Below, piece by piece: positions 1-13,000 of a stretch of DNA of 64,000 nucleotides. Below the pieces are notes generated by a model. That model was not told the origin of the DNA and made no database searches. It saw only the letters and a program-made list of their open reading frames with translations. A program made the position numbers and the translations under genes. Each line of letters opens with the position of its first letter. Positions within the stretch are counted from its first letter, which is position 1. This DNA is from Microstegium vimineum (Eukaryota > Streptophyta > Magnoliopsida > Poales > Poaceae). Where the stretch lies: contig CM039129.1 in assembly GCA_022036555.1 (NCBI GenBank), positions 35,990,051-36,054,050 on the forward strand. The letters are read 5' to 3'.

Positions 1-366
1 GCGAATCTAAATAAAAAACAGGCAACCATGCCGGCAGTGAGCTGTAATAAGTTGTCTTTTAATTTTGTTCGCGTCTTTCACTTGTACTCGGTCCCTCCAT
101 CCATTAATTTAAACATATGTATATATTTATATCTAGAGTTTATTAAAATATTATTTCGAAAACAGCAATAGGGTTGTAATATAATTAAGGGTATCTCCAC
201 GGCAGGAATGTTTCTAAGACTTACTCTCTAATTAAATTAATCAACATTCGGAGAGTTATTTTAGTAAGAAGTTTGCTTTATGTATCTATGAACCATTTAT
301 TTTTTTTTTTAAACTCGTACGCAATCTAGAAATCTAGAATAATATATATAGATCATGTCTAGATTT

Positions 367-410
<44 letters not shown>

Positions 411-490
411 AATTAATTAAAGAGTATGTTGGAGAGTGTTCTTTTAATTATTAAAACCTACATTTCTATAAATCAGGAACGATATAAAGA
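1..490. other. AT-rich intergenic DNA with (AT)n microsatellite
   Basis: No gene is recognisable. The stretch is AT-rich and holds a perfect AT dinucleotide run at about 369-408. The short open frames near its end lie in transposon-like sequence. Confidence 0.6.
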
Positions 491-830
491 GGGTGTTTGG
501 ATCCCCTTGTTAAATTGGCAAATTGGCAAAAGAGCAAAAGAATTGTTACTTTTTGGCAAATGGATCCAAACATACAAGATAAAAAATGGCAAAAGAGCAA
601 AATTTTGTCATTTGCCATTTGTCACTTTGGAGTGGCAAATAGAAAATCCTTCCACTCATACCCCTTCCTCTTATGCATGACATGCGAATGAGTGTAATTA
701 TTAGGGGTACAATTGTCTTTTATGTGTCATTTGTCATTTTCTATTTACCATTTGTCAAAGGATCCAAACACCCTCAAGTGACAAAAAATTTGTCAAATTC
801 ATTTGTCATTTGTCAAAGGATCCAAACACC
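491..830. mobile_element. MITE-like inverted-repeat element
   Basis: The left end at 491 reads GGGTGTTTGGATCC. The inverse GGATCCAAACACC occurs twice on the right, at 760-773 and 818-830. The interior repeats short TTTGTCA/TGGCAAA words in both orientations, so the element can fold back. TAAAG-type sequence flanks both outer ends, but the exact target duplication is unclear. There is no transposase. The ends resemble grass PIF/hAT-type small elements; the superfamily is not resolved. The doubled right end suggests a nested or tandemly duplicated end. Confidence 0.55.
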
Positions 831-1211
831 TTTAAAGAGTGATTAAGTGTTGTGACATACTGTAGCAGTGAAAGTGACACCACCCAAGAAGATCAGCTTG
901 TCAGTCAGGTCTACTATGCTATGATTATGAATTTGTGGGTTTCCCATGTTCACTGTTGCAAAGGCCTGCCGTGATCGAGTGAAGTGACTGTTCTGCCGAT
1001 AGATTTTGAACAACTCTCTTATTCCAAAAACAAACTTTTTTTTATAAACCATATCTGTATAATAAATAAGAAAAACCTACACCAACATAACCCAGTACAT
1101 ATACGGGATTATAGGATACAGATCCAACAGTCCCAATTAACTTGCACAAAGACCTTAGTCACTGTCCACACCGTCTACAATGACTCCATCGCCCCTTCTC
1201 CCAGACACTAA

Positions 1212-3290
1212 GGGCTGTTTGGATAGCACCCTGGCCAAAGCTGCCTGGCTTGGACCCCTGCCTGGAGGTTGCCTGGACTTTGTTTGGTTGGAACCCTGGC
1301 TTACGTTGCCTGGTGGCAGCTGCCTGGACCGGTTGCCGAGCGCCAGGAGTAAGAAATAGAGGGCCTGGGCCTCCCAGGAAGTTGCATGGCATTAATCAAC
1401 CAGCGGCTCCCTTCCTCCCACTCCACTCTCCTTCCCGTAGCCACCTCTCTTCGCCTCTTCATATTCTCTCTCCTGCTTGGATCTTCTCGGAGAGGACCAA
1501 AGGCAGCAATAGAATCCAAGATGGAGGATATTCCAGGGTGATCCTCTTGGTGCAGAAAAGATGAAGTGGCCTCCTTTTTTTACTTCGTATTTTTCTTCTT
1601 CGTTGACTTCCAGATCTATTCTCAGATCTGCAACAAAGGTGGGAGCAAAATCTCTTTCCATTTTTCCATCTCCCTTCTGCTTTTTCATTCTTCCGTATAT
1701 ATGCTGGATTAGTCTTGGTTGTAGTTTCACAATGGTCCATATAGATCTATTTTTTTCCTCTGTAATTATTAGTTTCTAAACAATGGTCACTATTTTTTAG
1801 CTACACAAACAGATCGATATTATAGCATGTGCGTACTGCTATCCTGTTAGTGGAAGTAGCTTCCATTATTAGTATTTTTTTTACATCTTACCTTTTTAGA
1901 AGAATTAGTAAGTACACGCTTGCCATGTAATAAATTATTAAAGTAGTAACCTATCTAACAATTGTTCTGCAAAACAACAGACATGCAAAAAATCTGTATG
2001 TGTCAATTTAGTTCTTATATTTTTTCACATGATGCTCAGATGGATATAGAACCGATTCCTGATTATGTTATCCAGCACAGAGCTCGGATGCTCAGTGTCT
2101 TATCATTTCTCTTGGCCATTATCCAATGGCGACGGCGTCGTCGTTGTAGAAAGTTGCCAAGAAAATATGGGCCATTGGTCAGCAGGGACCTGGTGAGACA
2201 AACAAGGCTAGATGAACTATATAATGGAACTGATAAAAAATTGCATCCATCAGCTTCGGATGAGAAAAGTTGTGTTCTGGAAGCTTTCCTCCAGATTGCG
2301 TGATTCTGGATTACTACGAGATACAATACATGTGTCAGTCGAAGAACAATTAGCTATGTTTCTACACACTGTTGGCCATAATTTGAGAAATTGTGTGATT
2401 GGTTTTTACTTCAAGAGATCTGGTGAGACTGTAAGCCGATATTTCGGTGAGGTGTTGAGGGCGTTATGTTGTCTTGCCAAAGATATGATAAATATTAGGT
2501 CCATAGAGACACATTCAAAGATAACCAATAGCCCCGGCCGGTTCTATCCATACTTTGAGGTATCCTGCAAAACACACATTCTCACTATTTTGCGAGGTGG
2601 TAAGTCTACAACACTACCTGCTGCTGCACGGGGTGGCAGAGCCAATAAGTCCAACACAAAACCATCTCCTGCATGTGTCCACGATGATATGGATGTGGAG
2701 ATAACCGATACTTTGCGAGGTATCAAACAGGTCCTTGCAAATCCAGTGCAGGTTGCACCTCCTCCGGATCCTAATGGTCCTCTATGGGATATGCTCAAGA
2801 AGATCACAATACCTTCAGGTTGCACGGGCTGGCGAAGTTGATAGCCAGAGAGGTACCTGACAGGCTCTTGGACATCCTTGATGTGCTTTTGTATATTTGT
2901 TAGGCTTGAGAACTCGTTGTGTAAGATTATGAATAGAGCTCATATGAGTTCATTACTTATGACTGGAACATGAGTTCATGGTTTATTTGTTTCATAATGT
3001 GTTGTTCTCATCTGAAAATATAATTAATCATTTTATATCAGATATTTTATTTATTCCTTCTCTGTTAAATGATTCCTATATAGACAATTACTTTAAACAA
3101 TGCTCAGTATAGCCCAGGCAAAATAAACAGCCAAACAGCGCCTGACTTTTTTACTAGCTGAGGCTCACTTCCAGGCCATCAACCAAACGTTGCCTGAACT
3201 TCAGCTTTGCCTGGCCAGGCAATCTTGCAATTGAATACAGGCAGGTCAATAGCCCAGGCAACTAGCCCAGGGTTCCATCCAAACTAGCCC
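1212..3290 (+). mobile_element. PIF/Harbinger-type transposon, internally deleted
   Basis: The ends are GGGCTGTTTGGAT at 1212 and its near-inverse ATCCAAACTAGCCC at 3277-3290. They are flanked by TAA on both sides (1209-1211 and 3291-3293), the target duplication typical of PIF/Harbinger and Tourist elements. Both subterminal regions are crowded with GCCTGG/CCAGGC words. The interior carries a broken transposase reading frame (1962-2841). At 2.08 kb it is shorter than a complete autonomous element and lacks the catalytic DDE region, so it is inferred to be non-autonomous. Confidence 0.85.
1962..2841 (+). pseudogene. Harbinger transposase N-terminal remnant
   Basis: Two overlapping frames (1962-2303 and 2212-2841) read as one protein broken by a frameshift near the A-run at about 2236-2243. 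The first holds an arginine-rich stretch followed by KYGPLVSRD. The second holds MRKVVFWKL, VSVEEQLAMFLHTVGHN and GFYFKRSGETVSRYFGEVL, recognisable as the N-terminal helical domain that precedes the nuclease in plant PIF/Harbinger transposases. After NSPGRFYPYFE the expected catalytic segment is missing. The frame runs instead into a different, proline-rich tail ending near PNGPLWDMLKKI, possibly the end of the element's second (Myb-like) protein. No active transposase is expected. Confidence 0.75.
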
Positions 3291-3296
3291 TAAAAT

Positions 3297-3452
3297 CTTG
3301 TTTGGTTCGATACCTGCCAGGCAGGTAGCTAGCCACGCATTGATCTCCACCCCGACGAGCAAAATCAGATGCCTGGAGAAGCTCCCTACGCTAGACAACC
3401 TTGCCCAGATCCTTGTAAAGAAAAAACCTTGCCCAGTTGAAAACTAAACAAG
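3297..3452. mobile_element. Possible small MITE remnant
   Basis: CTTGTTTGGTT at 3297 faces AACTAAACAAG ending at 3452, an imperfect inverted repeat typical of grass MITEs. It starts a few bases beyond the Harbinger element's right target site. There is no coding capacity and no clear target duplication. Confidence 0.35.
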
Positions 3453-4000
3453 CTTTAATTGCAAAAGCACCCAACATTCTCTTTGTAGGCCCTTCGTTTT
3501 TATAATAAGGTTTTTAAGTCATTCTCAATGGGGTTAAATATCTCAGTTTTCAATGCAACAATATTTTGGAAACAACGCCGAAGAGTTTCATGAAGCTTAC
3601 TTCAATGAAACTTTCATCACATCTATAGTGTCACATCAACATATTTAATGTTTATGAAAATTTGATAAAACTTCATTAAAAACTAATGTTAGTGTACACG
3701 TGCTTGCAACCGTTAGATTGCGTTCCGAGTCAATCTCAAATATGTATAGATTACTTGGTGAAGAGTGATAATTGGCTTACACAACATCCTGGTCCTAACT
3801 GTTCATGCTTAATGAAGAGTGGAAATTATTTGTAACATCAAGATTAAGAATTGTATTTACAATAATGTATGTGCGTCCAAAGTTAAATTATTATAAGTAT
3901 TATTTTTTTTATTTCCATTATAAGGCACATCTTTTTTTTTAAAAAAAAAAGTAGACAAAGTGAGTACTCTGTACCGCAATCAACCCAAAAAACATTTTCC
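3453..4000. other. AT-rich intergenic DNA upstream of PSF3
   Basis: There is no gene. The stretch is AT-rich with poly-T/poly-A runs at about 3931-3950, and leads into the PSF3 promoter. Confidence 0.5.
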
Positions 4001-4012
4001 TCCCCATCCGAA

Positions 4013-4138
4013 GGCCCAATAAGGCCCAGCAGCCCAATTTTTTTTGCTTACCGCCACCCGCACCAGGGGACATGGACATCTCCCGCGCACGGCTCCTCGC
4101 TGCTCCTCCATTCCCCAACCGGCCAACCCCAAACCCTA
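4013..4138 (+). promoter_or_regulatory. Site II (GGCCCA) and telobox cluster of the PSF3 promoter/5' leader
   Basis: GGCCCA occurs at 4013-4018 and 4023-4028, followed by AGCCCA. A telobox (AAACCCTA) lies at 4131-4138. Site II plus telobox is a known pairing in plant genes active in dividing cells, bound by TCP-class factors, and suits a replication gene. The leader exon extends to a splice donor at 4310. Its acceptor lies immediately before the start codon at 4625. Confidence 0.6.
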
Positions 4139-4624
4139 GCACCAGTGCGGTGGGCAACTAAGCGGTCGGCGGAGCCGCGGCAAACTCCGGTTGCGGCTTG
4201 CAGGTAGCCACTGCCGGCGAGGGAGTCAGGGAGCACGCGCGCAGCCCGCAGCGGCCTGCGGAAGGCGACAGGCGGGATCAGGGGTGCTCCAGCCGCCAGT
4301 CAGGACCAGGTTTGCTACCCCTCTGATTTCCTACGCACAATGACACTTTCGTATGTTGAACTATTGGCATTTCTTCTATTAGTTTTCAGGAGTTTAGGTT
4401 GTCAATTTTTTTTTGACACCCCTTCTCATTTTGAATCCCAATCCTAAATTCAACTTATCTCTTTGTATTCGGATCTGGTGTACTAATTAGAAGTGTATAC
4501 ATGTATTTCTATGCCTACAAACTTTCATTTTGTGGGTGTCCATGTCACCATGTGTACACCTATGTCCTTTACTGGGTCCGCCCCTCCCTGAGGTTCAGAA
4601 TTGTCATCCTGTCCTCTTTGTCAG

Positions 4625-7600
4625 ATGCAGAATTACTACGACATCGATGACATCCTCATGGAGGATGAGGTAATTCCAGATGTCATTTTTTTAGTATTCT
4701 CTTCTTGCGTGATGCTTGCGTGTACGTCCTGAGTATAAGTTCCTGCTCTGGCTGCAGCCTATTTCAGTTGTTTTCCAAGTAACTGCCAATGGTGCCGGCC
4801 TGCTAGATCCTGGTGCTGAATGTAATTGTGTAAGTGTCTGCCTATTAATTCTGTACACCAATGCTTCTAGCGCTAGACCTGTGTACGCATGACAAGAAAT
4901 TCTTCTTGTGGGCTGATAATTCCTGAATGTGGATTTATGCAGTTCTTGGGTAATGGTTATCTGAGAGGCTTTTTTATGTACTCTCTGATTGATTTGTTTA
5001 AACTGGTTTGGATTATCTCTGCTAATAGGATGCTTCTCTTGTATAAAAGTGCATCTGAGTATTTTTCTTCTATATCCAGGTCGAAAAGGGTGCCAAGGTG
5101 GACCTCCCATTTTGGCTTGCTCATGGTCTGCTGTCTCTGGAACAAGCGGTGTCAATAAATCCACCTCCATGCTTCACACAGAGGTAGGTTTCTTCAGTGT
5201 CTCTTATGGCATTACTACACAGAAATTCTTAGAGCAATAACAAAGCACGGGAGAGCAAAGAGTATTCTTAGTTTCAGAAACATACATGTAATTTCATATT
5301 GACAACTTAATAAAAGGATGTGGCTTTTCTTGCCTCCATTGTAGTTTTCCAGTAAATAATTAATATCTGCAGATCTTACTCATATAACTTAAATGAGCGA
5401 ATTTATTAAAGACATGAATCTTCCTGGCTGGAGATTCAGACATCTCTCGAGGATTGCTGAATGTGGGAGTTTTGACTATTGAACTAGTGTGTGAAGCTTA
5501 TGTTCTGTAGTATGCCCCTAATAAATTTGAATTCTGATGTCTCAACTGTATATATGCTGCAGAACTCGGAAGGAGATCCAAGCTGATGCAGCCTGTGTGG
5601 ATTTGAGGGTTCTTTGCCCATACTTTTATGAGCTAGGATGCAAGATTGTTCCTTTGTAAGTTCTCTCACCACTTTAGTCATGCATATCATAGATTTCATG
5701 GTTTTCTCAGTTTATTTAGTTTTCTTTTTGAAGCATTGAATTCTTTATTTTTCATTGAGTCAAGCTTCTCATGGTGGGCCGGTTAGAGAGCTGAACTCTA
5801 GGAGTTATTGGAACTATTGTCCACCTGGGTTTGAAGGCATCACCTTAGAATAAAACCTGGGTGGTGTCTCCCCTGTGGTCCATTGGTTGAATTGGTAGTC
5901 CAGGGTTCTGAACAAATTTGCTTTCAGTACCTTTGCTTTCAATTTCTTAATGTTCTTATGGGCTGTGATCATTGGCAAGACAGGGTTCATTTATGATTGG
6001 GAATCTAGTCATGCCAAGTATTGTTTTTATTCTATGTTGATGGTTCAGAATAGCTCAATGGCTTAAGTAGCTCTCATGTGTGCTGCCCCTGGAACTCTTT
6101 ATCAAGGAAAAGATAAAACTTATATGGCATGGAGGGAACTGGAGAGGGGATCAGCAAACAAAGTGTCTTTGAGGCTTGGATATCGTTTAGTGATAGGTTA
6201 AGGGTGATGGATTGCCTTTTTGGCACTGGTGGTACTTGTACTGAGACATGACAAGAAATCAGGAGGCTTTGACCTAACTGAAATTTTGAGGAGTTTATTT
6301 CTGTGGTGCTGCAAAGGGGCAAACCTAGCACACTGGGACAGCTGTTATATATTGAGATGTCTAACCAAAAATAAAATTTAATCCCTTCCTTTATCTTATG
6401 AAATGCATCAATCTATCTTTGTTGACCAATGTGTGTCTGCATTGGTGCCACTGTGGCTGACAAGGTTGGCCCTGTTTGGTACTGCGGTCCAGAGAAGTGC
6501 TTATCAGATAAGCTGCACAAATATGGAAAATGCGCTTATTTGAGAAGCGGGTATGGCCTAGCTTCTGCGGTTTAGTGTAAATGGGGGTGGTGGGGAGAAG
6601 CGTGGCTAGAAAAAGCTATAAAAAAGTGAGCTGTTTGGCTGTTAGTTTCAGCTTATTTTGGCCATAAGCAGCATTTAAGCTGTTCCAAACATGTCCAAGG
6701 TTGCCACCATCCTATGCTTATTGCAACTGTATGTCATTTCATCCTGATGTAAGGTTTTGATTGCTTATTTTCTTTTTGGGTAGGACAATGCATTCATATG
6801 GATTATGGTATACTTTATGGAAGGTTAACCAACAATTGGTGGGCTAAATTAAGGTACAAACCAAATATGCCCTAATGCATGATGCTTATAAGTTTTGAAA
6901 TATTAATGATTATTTGCTACACATTTCACTTGTCTAGTCAAAACATTCAGTCTGTGCCAACCGTCGGGTGATAAACATTGGTATAAACAGATTAAGCTAC
7001 TGTAAAAGTTGGCAGTTTGGTAGTTTAGGTTTAGGCTCACTATCTTCTGACTATAATCAAGTCTGGTAGTAAGCTTCCATTTATGTTCTCCAATGAGTGA
7101 TGGGTCATCCCTACTGAGGCGTTCCTTTCTATAGCTTTTATCTTTTTTTTTTGTGACTAGCTTTTTATCTTAATTCTTGTTATGTCTAGACTGCATTTCT
7201 TGTATTGGACGTGCCAGATACCACTCGGAATCTCACACAGGTGCAATAATTGGGGCATGGGTGTCTAAGTAGCATTCAGTTTCTCTATGCCTATCAAACT
7301 GCTATATGATGAACATTGATATAAACAGGTTAAGGTAGTTTTGTGTTTAGGATCAATCCTCTGGGTGACAAACTGACAATACTAGCATTTTGTTATTTCC
7401 CTATTGTTTTGGACTGTTTCACTGGTTTCATTTGATTTGGTTTGGTTTGATCACTCTATTCCCCAAAAGAACATGTTTTTGCTTGTATTTATTACAAAAG
7501 CTGAAAAGCATGGTCCTTTCATCCTGGAAAGCAATTAATTCATAGTGGAATATCTATTTCTGTATTTCAGTTGTCAATCTGCTGCATTTTCCTTCAGAGA

Positions 7601-8595
7601 TAGTCAATTCGATTCTATATGATGGAGAATAGTTCACTACTGTCTATCATCATTACCACTAGTCCCTCTGCCCTGTCAATTCTATTTCTGTATGTTGGAA
7701 ATTAATTCAGTACTGATTCCATTATTGATACCACTGAACCGCCATGGTGCAGAGTTTCATCAGTCTAACAAGCATGCCTTGTTACCACAAGCTTAACTAG
7801 TAATTTGTGGTTACTTTGAAATGACTAGTACCATGTTGCCATATATACTGTTTATTAACTAATTGTGGTAGTACAAAACTTATAGCTATTTTGTGTGTTC
7901 CCCTTTCCCATGACCCAGTGTACCATAATCTGGCATTCATAAACCTTGGTGTCCCTGGTATTTTTGCCATCAATTTTATGTATGCTAAAACTGTTATGGA
8001 ATGTTGAAAAGATGGACTCAAACTTAATACTAGTGTGAACTTCTGGATAGTTAATTATTTGGCTGTATGATTGTATCACTTGAAATAAGTTAGTTTATTC
8101 CTTCAATAAGTCATTTCCATTGGAATATCAGTGCCACTTATGGTCCAGGAAATTTGTTAGTCAGACTCCCATCCCATAACAGAAAAAAGTTCTGATGATT
8201 TTATTTTGCTTACTTTCTTGTGTTGTCACATTGACAGGGTGAGTGACAAGAGCATTGGCCTTTTCTTGCGCTATGCATTCACCAGTAGATACAAAGAGGT
8301 TCTAAGCAAGTCTCACAGTTCTTCCATGATGACAATGCCCAAGTTCGCTCCACGCCTTACAAAAGAAGAAAGTCGAGGTATTTATGCAAATGTCTCCTCT
8401 ATGTGATAATCATCATCACACACATGTCTACAACAGCTAACCTTTTTTTTGTTGTTTGTGCCAGTGTTCGAATCTGCTAGAGAATCGATGGCTGCTTTCA
8501 AGAAATGGCGAGCCGGTGGGGTGAGACTGCAGAAGGCTTCCATTCTTGGCCGAAAGAGGAAGACAAAGCTGCATGACGTGCAACCTACTCCTTGA
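4625..8595 (+). CDS. PSF3: GINS complex subunit PSF3
   Basis: PSF3 is one of four subunits of GINS, the ring that joins Cdc45 and MCM2-7 as the nuclear replicative helicase. Six coding exons splice cleanly: 4625-4669, 4758-4829, 5080-5183, 5563-5655, 8238-8377 and 8465-8595, giving 194 residues, the usual length for plant PSF3. The start follows a CAG acceptor directly and gives the conserved opening YYDIDDILM. Recognisable blocks are FQVTANGAGLLDPGAE (small B domain), LPFWLAHGLL and CVDLRVLCPYFYELG, then SIGLFLRYAFTSRYKE in the helical A domain; the protein ends RKTKLHDVQPTP. Intron 4 (5656-8237) is very long and holds a hAT MITE. The next gene is convergent. The GGCCCA/telobox promoter agrees with S-phase expression. 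The function is assigned by family; the exon joins are mine. Confidence 0.93.
6469..6695. mobile_element. hAT-type MITE in PSF3 intron 4
   Basis: GCCCTGTTTGG at the left end matches the inverted right end (GACATGTTTGG) at 9 of 11 positions. The element is flanked by perfect 8-bp direct repeats CAAGGTTG at 6461-6468 and 6696-6703, the duplication size of hAT transposons. It is 227 bp with internal AGAAGC/GCTTAT symmetry and no coding capacity. It lies within an intron and breaks no exon. Confidence 0.8.
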
Positions 8596-9472
8596 ATCAA
8601 TTTTATGGTCTCCATGGAAAAGAGTGCTTGAGCAATTGAGGTGATGAGCACTGCTTTGGTTTGGAAGTACTGTGAGGATAGAGAAGCAAATGGGAGATTT
8701 AATCTGGTGCACCTTTGTGCACTTCCTGACATCAGCTCTATTATGTCCATGCTTTGTAAGGAAAATGAACATTGTGAAATCACGATATCCTGTTTGGAGC
8801 AAGCGGCATGAGTTTCAGTAGGGTATCTAGCAGACTTTGCAATTGTAACTTTTAACCACTTTCAAGAGTTCTGTACAAGTTTCACATGTTTGCAGTGGAT
8901 AAGGAGAATACGAGATTGTGATGTGATGGGTTTTACATTGCCCCATTGCTTTGGTTGGTTTGGTTGCAAACCATAGATAGGTAAAGTGTGAAATCTTTCT
9001 TTTGCCATCATTTAGTACAATTTACTTTTCCGTATGATAAAATAAAAACCTGTTTCTACTGCGTTGGAGCTCTATGTACATGATACCTTCGCACATATAT
9101 GAAAAGTCCGGAATACCTGATGCAATGCAATCTCTGGCTCGAGATGCAAAGTACTGTAAAGGTAATCGGTATGAACTATTAGGGACTATTGATTTGGTGG
9201 GTCATGCTTTAATGATTGCACACTTTTTTTTTCCCTTTTAATCACCAATACATGCAAATAACAGATATCTGACGAAACATTGACAACCAATCCGTGAGTG
9301 TGAAGAGGAATTACTCATTTGAAATTCTGCAGGAATGTCTATATGATTATGTTTTGGTCTCCCTGCTCTAAACTCTTGTTGCCATTATTTCTTTTTTTTT
9401 ATTATTATTGATTATTGATGGGATGGAATCACATCCATTAACTGAAGGCTGACCGCAGATTGACAATGCACT
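8596..9472 (+). other. PSF3 3' untranslated region and convergent spacer
   Basis: The stretch holds the PSF3 3' end, probably to about 9050, then AT-rich spacer. No further gene is recognisable before the 3' end of the opposing UNC93-like gene. Confidence 0.5.
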
Positions 9473-9578
9473 TGTTCGTTTGGCTTATCAGCCACTGAAA
9501 CAGTGTTGTTCTCTCACAGAAAAACAGCTAAAAACAGCATCAGCCGGCTTATCAGCCAACAAAACGACCAAACGAACA
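9473..9578. mobile_element. Short hAT-like MITE
   Basis: TGTTCGTTTGGCTTATCAGCC at the left faces GGCTTATCAGCC...CCAAACGAACA at the right, about 106 bp in all. The TGTTCGTTTGG ends are those of a very common grass hAT MITE. Flanking duplications are degenerate. Confidence 0.55.
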
Positions 9579-10035
9579 CGCATCTGATCTTCTACATCGA
9601 GTTCTTTTGAAACATGAGAATGAGAATTTCATGACCAATGTCCAGTAGAAAACAACAGAAGACCATTAACTCTCATTGAATGTGATTTTTACAACGAAAT
9701 TCCTGTGGTCCAAATGAAAGAACATTCCTTACATCTTTTTTTTTTTACAACAACATCGCTGCAGACATGCAAATTGAGAAAGGACCAGTACTGACAAGCA
9801 AGAAGCGTGCCCAAATCGACGGTTTCTTTCCCCATTTCACGGACTGGTACAGCTTCGGTTCAGATAATGGTTCTGAAACCAAATTGTGTAATATGGTGCC
9901 ACTGTGCCACAAATCGCACTTGATGGATGCTGCATTTCCGGTGAAGAGTGGATACAACAACGGCGCTGCTCAGGCGGTCAGGCCACGGGTAATACTGAGA
10001 AAGTCACACTGGCGCCGGTCTGAAAAGGTTTCACT

Positions 10036-13000
10036 TCAGGCGATGACGGGCGATGACTTCTCAACGACAAGGGTAAGGAACAGGAATGAGCCAAAGGAGA
10101 TGACGAGGGCCACGACCATCAGGATAAGCATGGCTTGCAGCGTGATGCTTGGGCTCAGGAAAAAGATGACTGCGATGGCGCCCGACTGCCACACCTTCAG
10201 CTGTGCAAAGGCAGCCTCCTGCATTGGCCATGGTAATGAGTATTTGCTGAGGACAAGTAGCTACGGCAGAAAACCAAAAAAATTCTATAACACCCTTGAA
10301 ATATTAAAAGAATGAACTCATATGCCCTGCAGATAAGATGAAAGCCCATATGGGTACATGAAACACCAAACAAAAAACACTAAAACAAGATTACCTTGAC
10401 ATCTTCGAAAAGCAGCCCAAGTAATGCACTCAACTGTGTATTCAAGACACCATCACCCACACCCCACAAGGCACCTATGAATAGTGGTATCGCTGCACCA
10501 AGGAGTCCATCCATTGGACTATGGACAAGATAAAGGTGAGTGAGCAATCACAGCAGCAGTTATAGGCACAATTGCAGAATGCCTTTTACAGAACTCAAAC
10601 CTGTAAAACAGAAGCAACCAGAATAGGACTATGGCCTGAAGAATAGCTCCAACTGACACTATAAACGCTGCTGAGCGAAGTCCGGAGGTTAATCGTCCAG
10701 CAACCACTGAACACTGCAATGCCAGCCGTGTTCCAAGAATCAGGTAAACATGTAGTACAGTTTTTCTTTTAGTAGCTTCAAATGGTATGGTTCTACGTTG
10801 CAGATAACTGGAAAAAAAAAAGATATGCAATGGTTGCTTGTGTGACTAGTTTCACTTCGGAGGTTATTGGCCAAAGCAATGGAAGCAACATGGGAAAATG
10901 AGTAAAGAATGTAGCTTAAAAGTGGTGGGCCGAATGAAGTATCTAGGTAAAAGATGGTTAGTCGTTCAACAAGAAGCTCATTTTCATGTTACTTACAACT
11001 ACATCTGATGCACCATAAATTGCCATGGCTCCACCAACACCGCTGATGCCAAGAACAGGTGTTACAATGCTCTTTGTGAATACCGCCCTTCAGAAAAATC
11101 CACAGAACTGTCTTACAAAAATTATTACTAAGAAGTGAACAACCATGGATGTTGAAATTGACATAGAGTACTTACCATACAAATGCCTGTTGTAAACCTG
11201 AATATGCAATAAGAGGAATGGTAAGAAGCATTCTTTGGTCCTTAAGTGGTGCAATGATGTACTTTAACATAGATCCGAATGAGGAATGTGTTGGAGTATT
11301 ATCTCTTTTCTCATCTCTTTTTGAAAGTAAACACATTAATACAATGCCCACAATCATACAACCAAGAAACACAGCAAACAGAAGATTTTTCCCTGTGACA
11401 CTTCCACCATCCTGAAGCGATATAAGAAACAGAGGGTCAAATAAGATGGCATCTCACAAGTATAAATAACATAACATTGTAAAAGAATATCAAGTGAAGA
11501 TCATGCTACTATAGGGTAAGTCATGAACCTTAATTTAGCTCTGGCTACTAATTGTATTTATCAAGAACATAATGTCAAATGTAAAAATAATCTACAGTTT
11601 CAAATATTACAATGTGATGCTAACCTTTCCATTTCTCAGTAGAGCAAGTGAGATCAAATTTCCAATCACCTACATAGTTCACATGTAAGTATAAGTTAGA
11701 AAGTATTGTACTGTAGAGGAGACATATCCAGAGAGAAAGAGACAGTTCAGTTTAGGGATGAAGAATAAATACTAGAATATCTCCGAGCATGTTTCGATTA
11801 AGAGGAGCTCTTGGAAAACTCTACCTGTGTGCTAGCAAACAATCCCCAAAACTCCCCATTGAAGCTCCCTAAAGTTGGACCCGCTGGCAAATTATTTTCT
11901 CTTGCATGACTGAGGGCAGCTGATGTAAGGTATGTACCCTGCAGTGCAATGTATAGGTGCCTGAGACGGAAAGAAACAGGGAATACAACATTTCACAGAA
12001 AAATCTAAGCAACAGCAGTACCTGCCCAACCCAAATGATCGATGCAGTAAAACCAAGATAGAGTGAAGCTGGCACCATTGTGTACCTGAAAATTTGTCAT
12101 CTAAGTTAACATCACATGAAAGGCACCAAGTTGAATGTAACCATTTCACACAACTGAAACACCCACTAGATTAGAAAGCATATCAGATAGGATCAAAGGC
12201 TATCCATGTCCAAACAACTTATGCATATCAAAGAAACAGGAAAACCATTTCTCTGGTTGAATGTCTGGTACAGTACCAGGAGAGATTCCCCACTGGGGAG
12301 AGGCCCAAAAGATACCATGGAAGCTAAATTTTCAAATACACTTTCTTTAAGAACCCCATGACCCGAGTCCCTTCCAAGTCACTTATTGACAGGAGAAGGG
12401 CTGTGTAGAAACATAACACACATACTACCTTATGTCCCATCGACATGGACTAGACCTTTCAATGGACTGAATTTTGTGCATCCTCCATCAAATACAAACT
12501 ATATAGCACACTACCAAACAAGACTTGATCAAGTAGAATCAACACTCATCACTCAACTCAGATGAACATCATCCACCTATCAAGTAATTTGATCAGAGAG
12601 GTTCCAATCCAACAGGCCACCACAGCACAAGCAAACCAACTTTCAAATCAGACAAAGTGAGATCACAGCCAGGAGCACACCAGCCAAAGCCCGTGGAGAT
12701 CTAGCTGTTGAACAAGGAGGCAAATTGATACGTAGTTCTGAGCCTGAGATGTGGAGGGGCAACGTATACTGATGCCCCAATCACCCGAGGGAGAATGTCA
12801 CACAAATGCTACCCAAGACCGAGTGACCGACTACAGCATCGCCACTCATCTCTAACTCAAACGAACGTTGCACAGGATTCCCGGTTTGTGCCAGATAGGC
12901 TCGCGATACACGAGCAGCAAGACGCACGCACCATGTCGGGACGAGGTTGGCGAGGATGAAGAGCACGTATCCGCTGGTGCCGACGACGAGCGCGCGCTTG

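Noticed and set aside
8206..8406. 66-codon open frame as a separate small gene
   Set aside because: It is exon 5 of PSF3 with flanking intron read through.
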